64,000 nt of DNA from NCBI RefSeq assembly GCF_024385575.1, contig NZ_JANFMV010000001.1, positions 1,331,681 through 1,395,680 of the forward strand, in the 5' to 3' direction. Positions 16,632-23,966 of the stretch are shown here, one piece after another; position 1 is the stretch's first letter; every line of letters starts with the position of its first letter. Made by a program: the position numbers and the translations under genes. Source of the DNA: Rhizobium sp. NRK18. Its GTDB lineage: Bacteria > Pseudomonadota > Alphaproteobacteria > Rhizobiales > Rhizobiaceae. The notes under the pieces were generated by a model. That model had not been told where the DNA came from and did no database searches. It saw only the letters and a program-made list of their open reading frames with translations.

Positions 16632-16946
16632 GTGTACATTGCGATGAACCGCTTCAAGGTCGCTTGCGGCTCGGAGACCACATTCGAGGATGTGTGGAAA
16701 AACCGCGAGTCGACTCTGGCCGGTGTTCCGGGCTTCAAAGAGTTCCGGCTGCTGCGCGGTAAAACTGTCACAAACGAGGGATATACTCTATTCGCCTCCC
16801 ATTCGACCTGGCAGAGTGAAGCGGATTTCGTCAACTGGACCAAGTCGGAAAATTTCCGGCAGGCCCATAAAAATGCCGCGGATCACAAGGATATGTATCT
16901 GGGGCCGCCGATGTTCGAGGGTTTCACGGACGTCGAGGGAGCATGA
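16632..16946 (+). CDS. hmuQ: HmuQ-like haem-degrading monooxygenase / antibiotic biosynthesis monooxygenase fold
   Basis: 104-aa dimeric alpha-beta barrel protein. The sequence (YIAMNRFKVACGS, FEDVWKNRESTLAGVPGFKEFRLL, then WTKSENFRQAH) matches the IsdG/HmuQ group, which opens haem to biliverdin-like products and frees iron. The putative axial His and the Asn and Trp in MNRF and W...AH are present. The GTG at 16632 is chosen because homologues begin MxIAMNRF and GGGGAGAC precedes it. An ATG at 16644 is the alternative. The VOC gene starts 1 bp after its stop. Confidence 0.8.
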   Translation: MYIAMNRFKVACGSETTFEDVWKNRESTLAGVPGFKEFRLLRGKTVTNEGYTLFASHSTWQSEADFVNWTKSENFRQAHKNAADHKDMYLGPPMFEGFTDVEGA

Positions 16947-16947
16947 T

Positions 16948-17346
16948 TTGACCACAGATTCTTCTATAAGCGACGACTGTCTGGCGGAGGTTCTGCCGGT
17001 CCTGCCGTCGCTGGACCTGGGCGTCACGCTTGCATTCTATCGCGACAAGCTCGGGTTCGAGCGGGTGCCGAATGACGAGACGTCCTACCTGATCATTCGT
17101 CGCGGCTGCATGGAGTTGCATTTCTGGCTGGTTGACGACCCCAAACTCTGCGAAAACTCGTGCGTCTGCATGCGCGGCAGCGGCATAAAGAGGCTTTACC
17201 AGGAATTCCGCGACGCGGGCCTCGACCAGCTCAGTCCGTTGTGCGAACACCAGCCGAACGTGGAGGAATTCTTCGTTCACGATCCGCACTGGAACCTGCT
17301 GCGCTTCAGCAGCGCTTCCCGGCCGGGCCCATCTTCCGCCGGATGA
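16948..17346 (+). CDS. VOC (glyoxalase/bleomycin-resistance) family protein
   Basis: 132-aa single-domain VOC protein: VLPVLPSLDLGVTLAFYRDK, then GFERV, then ELHFWL, then FFVHDPHWNLLRF. It resembles bleomycin-binding-type members. The start is TTG 16948, one base after the HmuQ-like stop, with GAGGGAG 6 bp upstream, so translation is probably coupled. Metal-ligand positions are not fully conserved by eye. The ligand is unknown. Confidence 0.82.
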   Translation: MTTDSSISDDCLAEVLPVLPSLDLGVTLAFYRDKLGFERVPNDETSYLIIRRGCMELHFWLVDDPKLCENSCVCMRGSGIKRLYQEFRDAGLDQLSPLCEHQPNVEEFFVHDPHWNLLRFSSASRPGPSSAG

Positions 17347-17352
17347 AGCGTG

Positions 17353-17718
17353 TCAGCGCTCGGGCTCGGTACGGAAGAATGCGCCGAGGCTGATCAGCAG
17401 CCATCCCGCCATCATCAGGACACCACCGGACGGGGCCGCCATCGGGAAGAGGGCGGCGTTGGTGAAGTGGCGGGCGACGAGGTCTCCCGAAAAGAACAGG
17501 ATTCCGACGAAGAGAACGACCGCGGCCAGGGGGGCGGTGCGAACCCGTGTCCACACCGCCACGAGGCCCAGCAGCACCGGCGCGTGACTGAGGCAGATCA
17601 GGGACGCGTTGCCGAGCAGGTATCGGTCGCCAAGGTGGGTGGCGGCAGCGGCGAGAGCCACGCCGGAAAGACCCGTCAGTCCGGCAAGAAACAGGATGAT
17701 ATTCTGGAGTCTCGGCAA
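17353..17718 (-). CDS. DUF423 (YgdD-like) small membrane protein
   Basis: 121-aa inner-membrane protein with four hydrophobic segments (IILFLAGLTGLSGVALAAAA; ASLICLSHAPVLLGLVAVW; LAAVVLFVGILFFSGDL; GVLMMAGWLLISLGAFF). This is the size and layout of DUF423. The start is a TTG at 17718, five bases after the truncated-haemoglobin stop, since the in-frame extension is only the shadow of that gene. Function unknown. Confidence 0.82.
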   Translation of the reverse strand: MPRLQNIILFLAGLTGLSGVALAAAATHLGDRYLLGNASLICLSHAPVLLGLVAVWTRVRTAPLAAVVLFVGILFFSGDLVARHFTNAALFPMAAPSGGVLMMAGWLLISLGAFFRTEPER

Positions 17719-17722
17719 GGGC

Positions 17723-18112
17723 TTATTCCCGGTTCTGCATATGGTGGGCGAGGCGTTCGATCGGCGGCCAGATGATCGCCCTGAGCTTCTCGTTCTCGAT
17801 CGTTTCATCCATGGCACGGCGGAAGCACAACAGCCATTCGTCCCGCTCCTGCGGTCCGATCTCGGCCATGAAGTGCCTGCGGCGGAGCATCGGATGCCCG
17901 TGCTTCTCGACGTAGACGGGCGGCCCGCCGAGATAGCCGGTCAGGTAATCGTAAAGCTTCTGTTCGGAGCCGGAAAGATCGGCCGGATGAATGGCCCGGC
18001 AGCGGGCGGCCTCCGGCAATGCGTCCATCAGTTCGTAGAAGCGGCGGGCGAGGGCCTTGACGGTGGCATCGCCACCGATGGCCTCGTAAAGCGTGATCGT
18101 TTCGTTGCTCAT
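17723..18112 (-). CDS. Group II truncated haemoglobin
   Basis: 129-aa globin (TrHb2/GlbO-like). Proximal His H80 lies in LRRRHFMAEIG, the B10 Tyr is Y26 in RRFYELM, and the G8 Trp is W93 in DEWLLCF. The pre-B motif LYEAIGGDATVKAL is intact. Such proteins bind O2 or handle NO and peroxide. The start is ATG 18112, with a second Met at 18115 just upstream. It is followed by DUF423 with a 4-bp gap, and is divergent from the DadA-like gene. Confidence 0.92.
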   Translation of the reverse strand: MSNETITLYEAIGGDATVKALARRFYELMDALPEAARCRAIHPADLSGSEQKLYDYLTGYLGGPPVYVEKHGHPMLRRRHFMAEIGPQERDEWLLCFRRAMDETIENEKLRAIIWPPIERLAHHMQNRE

Positions 18113-18292
18113 CATTACCAACCCTTGTTCCATTGTCATATTCGCAACCGTGCAGAGACCGCAAGCGTGGGGCCGTTCGTGCGGCGTTTCGGCGCGCCCG
18201 TGTGGCCGGCCTGCATCGCAGGGCTTGATTGCCGGTTCGGCCGGTGATTGGGTGCGGCGGCGCCATTTGGGCAGGCGGATTCGGGGTCGGGG

Positions 18293-19564
18293 ATGACGGA
18301 CATCATGGAACAGGCGGCAGGGACGGTATCGACGGAAATCGCCATCGTCGGCGGCGGCACGATCGGCATGACGATCGCACTCCGGCTGAGGAGCGAAGGC
18401 CGTGAGGTGGCGATCATCGAACCCGGCGATCCGGGCATGGGTGCCTCCTACGGCAATGCCGGAACGATCGCCGACTACGCGATCATGCCTGTCGGAACGC
18501 CGGCGGTCTTGAAGAACCTGCCGTCGCTGCTTTTGGACCGCGACAGTCCGCTCGCCATCCGCAAGGCCTATTTGCCCATGCTGTTTCCGTGGCTCCTGCG
18601 GTTTGCCTGGCAGTCGCTGCCGGGCAATGCGGCGCGCAACACGGCTCTCATTGCCGGCCTGCTTGCCGGTGCGGCCGCGTCGTGGCGGGAGCTGGCGGCG
18701 GAAATCGGCGGGGCTGGTCTCATTCGCGAGAACGGCGCGCTTTACCTCTATTCCTCGAAAAAGGACTTTCTGGGCGCGCGGAAGGATTTTGCGCTGCGGC
18801 GCAATCATGGCGTGATGCAGGTCCTTGTCGGCCCGGACGAAGTGGCGGCGCTCGAGCCGGCCCTGCCGCCGATTGCGGGCGGCGGCGTTCACTTTCGCGA
18901 TGCGATCCATCTGGCCGATCCGGGCGGCATGATGCGGTTGCTCGCGGCGAAGCTGACGGCTGAGGGCGTGCCGTTCCTGAAAGCGAGGGCCGAGACGCTG
19001 ACGCGGGTGAATGGTGGCGTCGAGATTTCGGGCGGTGCGCTGCGTGTAAGGGCGAAGCGCGTCGTTCTCGCCGCCGGCGCCCATTCGCGTGCGCTCGCCG
19101 CCCAGGCCGGCAGCCGTGTGCCGCTGGAGACCGAGCGCGGCTATCACCTCGAATACGACATGGACGATGTGCCGCTGACCCGGCCGACCTGCCCGACCGA
19201 GCGCGGCTTCTATTTCATTCCGATGAACGGCCGCTTGCGGGTGGCCGGGACGGTCGAGCTCGGCGGGACGGCCGCGCCGCCGAGCCCGCATCGCCTGGCG
19301 GCGCTGGAGCGCGGCGCGCGCGCGGTCTTTCCTTTCCTGAACGACAGGACGCCGGACCGGACCTGGATGGGCTTTCGGCCCTCCATGCCGGATTCCGTGC
19401 CCGTCATCGGTCCGTCCGGTGGCGGCGACGACGTCATTCTCGCCTTCGGCCATGGGCATATCGGGCTGACACTCTCTCCGGTCACCGCCCGCCTCGTTTC
19501 CGGTCTCATCTCGCGGCGCGGCAACGGCAACGACATCGCCGCCTATTCGCCGGCGCGGTTTTGA
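18293..19564 (+). CDS. FAD-dependent D-amino acid dehydrogenase / DadA-like oxidoreductase
   Basis: 423-aa DAO-superfamily flavoprotein. The FAD dinucleotide motif is VGGGTIG (19-25), followed by EPGDPGMGASYGNAGTIA, which is typical of DadA. The C-terminal FAD contacts FRPSMPDSVPVIG and GHGHIGLTLSP are present. The expected role is oxidation of D-amino or imino acids with electron transfer to the respiratory chain. The exact substrate is open. It starts 180 bp from the divergent globin gene. A hairpin follows the stop. Confidence 0.88.
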   Translation: MTDIMEQAAGTVSTEIAIVGGGTIGMTIALRLRSEGREVAIIEPGDPGMGASYGNAGTIADYAIMPVGTPAVLKNLPSLLLDRDSPLAIRKAYLPMLFPWLLRFAWQSLPGNAARNTALIAGLLAGAAASWRELAAEIGGAGLIRENGALYLYSSKKDFLGARKDFALRRNHGVMQVLVGPDEVAALEPALPPIAGGGVHFRDAIHLADPGGMMRLLAAKLTAEGVPFLKARAETLTRVNGGVEISGGALRVRAKRVVLAAGAHSRALAAQAGSRVPLETERGYHLEYDMDDVPLTRPTCPTERGFYFIPMNGRLRVAGTVELGGTAAPPSPHRLAALERGARAVFPFLNDRTPDRTWMGFRPSMPDSVPVIGPSGGGDDVILAFGHGHIGLTLSPVTARLVSGLISRRGNGNDIAAYSPARF

Positions 19565-19577
19565 GTGATGCAAAAAA

Positions 19578-19604
19578 AGCCGCGAGCCATGAAGGCTCGC
19601 GGCT
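19578..19604. terminator. Bidirectional rho-independent terminator
   Basis: 11-bp perfect stem AGCCGCGAGCC (19578-19588) / GGCTCGCGGCT (19594-19604) with an ATGAA loop. On the minus strand it is followed by seven T. It lies between the converging DadA-like gene and the 499-aa unknown gene. Confidence 0.9.
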
Positions 19605-19631
19605 CCCTGTTTCCGGTTTCCTCGGCGCGCG

Positions 19632-21131
19632 CTAGCCGTTGGTTTCGGCCACGATGCCGTTCAGCACGCTTTCGATCCCCGGATGCGGCTGGATGAGGGC
19701 CTTCGGATAGGCCATCAGATCGACACCGAAGGTGTTCATCTCGTCGAGCATGCCGGGGGTCTGTTTCTGTCCGGACGGCGCCGAGGAGACCGTGCCGTTC
19801 AGGATCTGGTCCAGCAGGTTCTGCGCCTGGTCGTAGGAGATGTTCTGCTGCTTGTCGAGGAAGCCGACGAACTGCTTGTAGTCGTTTGACGTGGGATCGA
19901 GTATCGAGGCTTTCAGGCCGGTGACGTAGTAGGTGTAGTTGAAGTTGAAGGTGACCTTCTTCACCGAGGTGCAGGGCGAGGTGAACTCCTGCTGGCTGGA
20001 ATCGACCTCGATCCGGTAGTATTTGAGCTTCGGGAAGTAGATCGTCGTGTCGCTGCCGGCGGCGACCGGCACGGCTTCGTGGCACTGTCCGAGAAGGGCC
20101 GTCGCAAAGGTCCGGCTGCGATCGTCCCAACTCCCGCGCAGCGTGTCGCCGACACTGGTGATAAAGTTGCCGACCTGGCTGATGATGCTCGCCGGCACGA
20201 CGGCGGCATCGAAGATCAGCTTGAGGAAGCTGGTGTTGAATTCCGCGATCACCTGCGTTGCCGAATAGGTTTCGTTGGTGACGCTGAAATTGGTCAACCC
20301 GCCGGCCTGCGCCAGCATCATCTTGATCATGTCGTTGACGGCCGGATCCCATTTGGTCTTGGGCACGACGTCGCCGGGGGGAACCTTTGCCGGGTTCTTG
20401 ACGAGGAAGTCGAAGACGGGCTCGCGGATGGTCGAATAGAAGTTCGAGATCTTGTCGCAGACGGCGCGACCGGTCTTGAATTCAGGATTGTTGGTGACGA
20501 AGGACGAGGACAGGTTTACGAAGGAGATCAGTCCGTCGCTGTCGGAGAACGCGTCCTGGTTGGCGGCGGCGAGTGCCTTGACGTCCGTCGGCTTGGTGGT
20601 GCTAAGGATTTCCTCAAGCGTTGTGTGTGCCACTTCGAGCATGCGCATGGCGGTTTCCTCCCGGTTGGATTGTTGGCGGTAAGCGGTGCGGCGAACACCG
20701 CGTCTGGGCAGGTCCTCGGGGACGAGGAGATTGGCGGCCTGATGCGGCGGTGGGTAGGCGGTCGGATAACCGCAGATTACCCAGTTTGAGGTCATGCCGG
20801 GCACGATGTAGCCGGGTATGCTGGCATCGGGGATCCAGATGTAGGTGGTGTCCGGCCTCTGCTCGTTTCCGTAGGGATTGACCGGGGTCCCGCCGGCAGG
20901 CTGCGTTCCGACGACATATTTCGAGCCGCCCCAGACATGGGGCGGATGGGTGGACACCGGGACCCAATAAGATCCGCCGCCGAAGCGGGCGACTTCATAG
21001 TGCTGGTGATGCGTGACAGACCAGTTCCAGGTGGCGGTTATGTTGGCAAAGACATTGTTGTGTCCCTGCCAGACCTGAACCCCGGCCCATCCGGCGATGG
21101 TGGTTCCGGGAAGATAGAGTGTTCTCGGCAT
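19632..21131 (-). CDS. Unrecognised 499-aa protein under XRE control
   Basis: I do not recognise this protein. It has no signal peptide and no clear membrane span. Residues 1-140 are rich in Trp, Tyr, Pro and Gly (GQHNNVFANITATWNWSVTHHQHY-like region, then YIWIPDASIPGYIVPGM). Residues 160-499 look like a globular alpha/beta domain with FNFNYTYYVTGLKA and an acidic/Gln-rich end. The ATG at 21131 has a strong GGAGGAACGGAC ribosome site. Codon use is less G/C-biased than in neighbours. Upstream lie twin palindromes and an XRE gene, downstream a strong terminator, so it is probably a self-contained regulated unit. Confidence 0.75.
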   Translation of the reverse strand: MPRTLYLPGTTIAGWAGVQVWQGHNNVFANITATWNWSVTHHQHYEVARFGGGSYWVPVSTHPPHVWGGSKYVVGTQPAGGTPVNPYGNEQRPDTTYIWIPDASIPGYIVPGMTSNWVICGYPTAYPPPHQAANLLVPEDLPRRGVRRTAYRQQSNREETAMRMLEVAHTTLEEILSTTKPTDVKALAAANQDAFSDSDGLISFVNLSSSFVTNNPEFKTGRAVCDKISNFYSTIREPVFDFLVKNPAKVPPGDVVPKTKWDPAVNDMIKMMLAQAGGLTNFSVTNETYSATQVIAEFNTSFLKLIFDAAVVPASIISQVGNFITSVGDTLRGSWDDRSRTFATALLGQCHEAVPVAAGSDTTIYFPKLKYYRIEVDSSQQEFTSPCTSVKKVTFNFNYTYYVTGLKASILDPTSNDYKQFVGFLDKQQNISYDQAQNLLDQILNGTVSSAPSGQKQTPGMLDEMNTFGVDLMAYPKALIQPHPGIESVLNGIVAETNG

Positions 21132-21200
21132 GTCCGTTCCTCCATAAGTGGATTGCAGGGCCATGGTCGAGCGCTGGCGACAGTCTGTAAACTATTCTAG

Positions 21201-21216
21201 ATTGCATTAGTGCAAT
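21201..21216. promoter_or_regulatory. XRE-type operator candidate, site 1
   Basis: ATTGCATTAGTGCAAT, a near-perfect palindrome (ATTGCA-N4-TGCAAT), 70 bp upstream of the 499-aa gene start. It repeats the pattern of site 2 exactly 30 bp away. Confidence 0.65.
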
Positions 21217-21230
21217 TGTAACATCTTATG

Positions 21231-21246
21231 ATTGCGTTGACGCAAT
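21231..21246. promoter_or_regulatory. XRE-type operator candidate, site 2
   Basis: ATTGCGTTGACGCAAT, with 7-bp perfect arms (ATTGCGT/ACGCAAT) around a 2-bp centre. It starts 30 bp from site 1, about three helical turns, and lies 6 bp past the XRE gene stop. Confidence 0.68.
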
Positions 21247-21252
21247 TCCGAC

Positions 21253-21564
21253 CTAGATCCTGCTGAACAGGTCTCGCAATGCGGCCTTTGCATCCGGCGG
21301 CAGTCGCCGCAGGGCGTCGAGCTCGTTTGATACAGGCAGGGCTGTCGGCGACATGTCGCCCTTGCCCATCAGCAACCAGTCGATCGAAATGTCGAGCGCT
21401 TCCGCGAGCCGGACGAGATTGTCCGAGCTTATCGGCTGTCCCTGCAGCCATCTTGTGACGGTGCTCGGGCTCACGCCGAGCTCATGCGAAAACGCAAAGA
21501 GCTTGCGCCGCCGCTTTGTTTCCATCGCGGTGCGCAGACGCGCGCTGACAGCTTGGGTGTCCAT
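21253..21564 (-). CDS. XRE-family (Cro/CI-type) transcriptional regulator
   Basis: 103-aa regulator. Residues 8-65 form an HTH_3 domain (LRTAMETKRRRKLFAFSHEL, then GVSPSTVTRWLQGQPISSDNLVRLAEAL). The C-terminal 35 residues (ELDALRRLPPDAKAALRDLFSRI) probably dimerise. It is upstream of, and in the same direction as, the 499-aa gene. The twin palindromes sit between them, which suggests it controls that gene. Confidence 0.88.
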   Translation of the reverse strand: MDTQAVSARLRTAMETKRRRKLFAFSHELGVSPSTVTRWLQGQPISSDNLVRLAEALDISIDWLLMGKGDMSPTALPVSNELDALRRLPPDAKAALRDLFSRI

Positions 21565-21708
21565 CGATCTCCCCTGGAGCGTATGAATCTTGATAAAACA
21601 TCTATGCGTGCATGTTTCAACTGTACTGTCGTAAAAAGTGTGTCTGGTTGTGAATGCAATCTCTGCCGGGTTCCTCTAGTCTAAGCTCGACGAACAGGAG
21701 ATTTGCTG

Positions 21709-22089
21709 ATGCATCGGGGTTCATGTCTGTGCGGCGCCGTCCGCTTCGAAGTCGCGGGAGCGCTGTCTGCGCCGGACGCCTGCCATTGTTCGATCTGCCG
21801 CAAGCAGTCCGGCCACTACTTCGCCTCCGCCAATGTGGCGAAGGATAGCCTGACAGTTGCGGGTGAAGAGAACGTCACATGGTATCAGTCGTCGGCAAAG
21901 GTGCGCCGCGGCTTCTGCTCGGTCTGCGGCTCATCGCTGTTCTTCGACCCACCGCACCGCGACTGGATCGCCATCGCCATGGGCGCTTTCGACGGACCGA
22001 CCGGGACGCATCTGGAGATGCATATCTTCGTCGCCGACAAGGGCGATTATTACGAGATCGCCGACGGCCTGCCGCAGAACGCACAGTGA
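21709..22089 (+). CDS. GFA (glutathione-dependent formaldehyde-activating-like) family protein
   Basis: 126-aa zinc-binding protein with the GFA pattern: C6-x-C8 (GSCLCGAVRF), C25-x-C27-xx-C30 (CHCSICRKQSG) and C70-xx-C73 (FCSVCGSSLFF). AGGAG lies 8 bp before the ATG at 21709. Most family members are not proven glutathione-formaldehyde enzymes, so only the fold is assigned. It converges with the sulfotransferase-like gene. Confidence 0.88.
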   Translation: MHRGSCLCGAVRFEVAGALSAPDACHCSICRKQSGHYFASANVAKDSLTVAGEENVTWYQSSAKVRRGFCSVCGSSLFFDPPHRDWIAIAMGAFDGPTGTHLEMHIFVADKGDYYEIADGLPQNAQ

Positions 22090-22093
22090 CGTC

Positions 22094-22834
22094 TCAGGAC
22101 AACATCCATATCAGGAGGCCAAGAACGGCGGCGATGCCCGCCACGCTGAGGCCAAGCATGATGTAGGCCCCCTTGATGACGTCGGCGATGACCTTCTTGA
22201 CGGAGGCACGATCGTTGAGATTGGGAAACGGGGTCTGAGGCTCCGGCACGCCTAGAAACCTGCAGAGCGGGCCCCATCCCTCCGACACCTTGAACACCAG
22301 AAGCTTTTCCGGAGGCACCGCGGCCTTCACCTCGTCGATGTAGGCATTGTAGCGCGCGATCGCTCTCGCCTTGTCGTTCATCACGCCTTTCAGCGTGCGT
22401 CCCCACACCAGTTTGCGTGACATGTCGCCGAACTTCCGGCCGAAAGGCGTCAGCCACTCCAGCACCTTGAACTGCCAGAGTGTCTCGGTGAAGTAGATCG
22501 TATCGATGGTGCTGTCGTACCAGGCTTCCGCCCCTTTCGGATGCAGGGTCAGGATGACCTTGGCGTCGGGGTAGGCGACAAGAAGCTCCTGCCAGACACA
22601 GCAGGCGGGGTTGTCGACTGTCGCCTTGTAGTTGGCAAAGACCTGCTCCCATTCGAACTGCGTGCCCGGCTGCGAATTGGCAACCTTGTGCCAGAAGTCC
22701 AGATGTCCCTTGTTGGCCTTGTTCAGAATGACTTCCTGCATGTGATAACAGGGAAAGCCGAGCTGATTGAGTGCCGCGAACGTGGACCATGTGCCTGTCC
22801 GGCCAAAGCCCGCCCCGATGACTTGCAGTGCCAT
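22094..22834 (-). CDS. Sulfotransferase-like protein with C-terminal membrane anchor
   Basis: 246-aa P-loop sulfotransferase-fold protein. The N-terminal loop AGFGRTGTWST fits the 5'-phosphosulfate binding motif, and ARYNAYIDEVKAAVPPEKLLVFKVSEGWG is the typical distal part. The last 25 residues (GAYIMLGLSVAGIAAVLGLL) form a single membrane span, so it is likely tail-anchored. Homologues occur in fungi and proteobacteria, with unknown substrates. The ATG at 22834 is preceded by GGGGGGA. Confidence 0.8.
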   Translation of the reverse strand: MALQVIGAGFGRTGTWSTFAALNQLGFPCYHMQEVILNKANKGHLDFWHKVANSQPGTQFEWEQVFANYKATVDNPACCVWQELLVAYPDAKVILTLHPKGAEAWYDSTIDTIYFTETLWQFKVLEWLTPFGRKFGDMSRKLVWGRTLKGVMNDKARAIARYNAYIDEVKAAVPPEKLLVFKVSEGWGPLCRFLGVPEPQTPFPNLNDRASVKKVIADVIKGAYIMLGLSVAGIAAVLGLLIWMLS

Positions 22835-22979
22835 GATATCCCCCCCGCAGCACCACGGCCAGTCAACCCAGCTTGACCAGCATAAGGAGATCAGAGTGCG
22901 CCCAAAACGCACTCTCGGCAATAGAGTGGCTCCCACACTGAAAACGGCCGCTGAAATCCCTCCAATCACGCCCGTCGGG

Positions 22980-23870
22980 TTAGGCTGTGCCTAGCTCCCT
23001 CAGCAGACGGACAATTGTCATCGCCTCGGGGCTGGCGGTCTTTTCCGGCAGAGCTTCGAGGACCAGCGCCTTGCCGGTCAGGTGGCTGCGGTCGAACAGG
23101 CGGGTGAGCTGCCCCGATGCAACGGCGGGGGCGACAAGCGCGTGGTGGCCCATGAGCACACCGGCCCCGGCCTTGGCCTCTTCCAGCGCCAGGCTGTAGA
23201 GCGAATAGCGCGGCCCTTGTGGCCCGCCTGGAAAGGACAGGCCTGCGCTCGCAAGCCAGAGGTCCCAGTCCTCCTCCCACGATCGGTCGAACAGCAGCGG
23301 CACCGTCTCAAGGTCTTCCGGTCTGGCGATCTGGGCAGCCAGCGACGGCGCGCAGACCGGAAAGATCAGGTCCTCTTCCAACACGGTCTCCGACGGCAGG
23401 CCCATGGGTTTGCGGATGAACAGCGACAGGTCGAAGAGCTCGCGCTTCAGGTTCGGCGCGTTTTCCAGCGCCGTGACCGACAGCCTTATGCCGGTCAGGT
23501 GCCGACGGATGCCGCTCAGCCGCGGCGACAGCCACAACTGCGCGATGCTGGGCATCGTGGCGATGTGGATGTCGGTGACCGGCCGGATGCCCTGCAGCGC
23601 CCTGACGGCTTCGCCGAGGTGATCGAAGGCGGCGACGAATTTCGGCAGCAGCGACTTGCCGACCGCGGTGAGCCGTACGCCTTGTGCGTGGCGGATGAAC
23701 AGGTCGGCGCCGGTCCAGTCCTCCAGAGTGCGGATGTGCTGCGATACCGCCCCCGGCGTCACCGAAAGCTCTTCGGCGGCTTCGGCAAAGCTTTCCAGCC
23801 GGGCGGCGGCCTCGAAGGCGCGGAGCGCGTTGAGCGGCGGACCCTTGGGACGGGGAGGCGAGACCGGCAT
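22980..23870 (-). CDS. LysR-family regulator, GcvA-like
   Basis: 296-aa LTTR. The N-terminal winged HTH (PLNALRAFEAAARLESFAEA, then LSVTPGAVSQHIRTLEDWTG) is of the GcvA/AmpR type, with a substrate domain from about residue 92. It is divergent from the SHMT-like gene with 96 bp between starts, and probably controls it in response to an amino-acid-like effector. That link is inference from layout. Confidence 0.9.
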   Translation of the reverse strand: MPVSPPRPKGPPLNALRAFEAAARLESFAEAAEELSVTPGAVSQHIRTLEDWTGADLFIRHAQGVRLTAVGKSLLPKFVAAFDHLGEAVRALQGIRPVTDIHIATMPSIAQLWLSPRLSGIRRHLTGIRLSVTALENAPNLKRELFDLSLFIRKPMGLPSETVLEEDLIFPVCAPSLAAQIARPEDLETVPLLFDRSWEEDWDLWLASAGLSFPGGPQGPRYSLYSLALEEAKAGAGVLMGHHALVAPAVASGQLTRLFDRSHLTGKALVLEALPEKTASPEAMTIVRLLRELGTA

Positions 23871-23966
23871 TTTCTACCCTCAGTTTTTCTAAACTCAAAA
23901 ATAGCAAATCTGGTTTGCCGGGTCTTCTGGAAAATCGGATGCTCGCGCCAACAAAGGAGATCGGCC

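Noticed and set aside
23082..23966. In-frame plus-strand extension upstream of the SHMT-like gene
   Set aside because: It runs over the LysR gene on the other strand and lacks any family character. The real start at 23967 has a ribosome site and the SHMT-like N-terminus.
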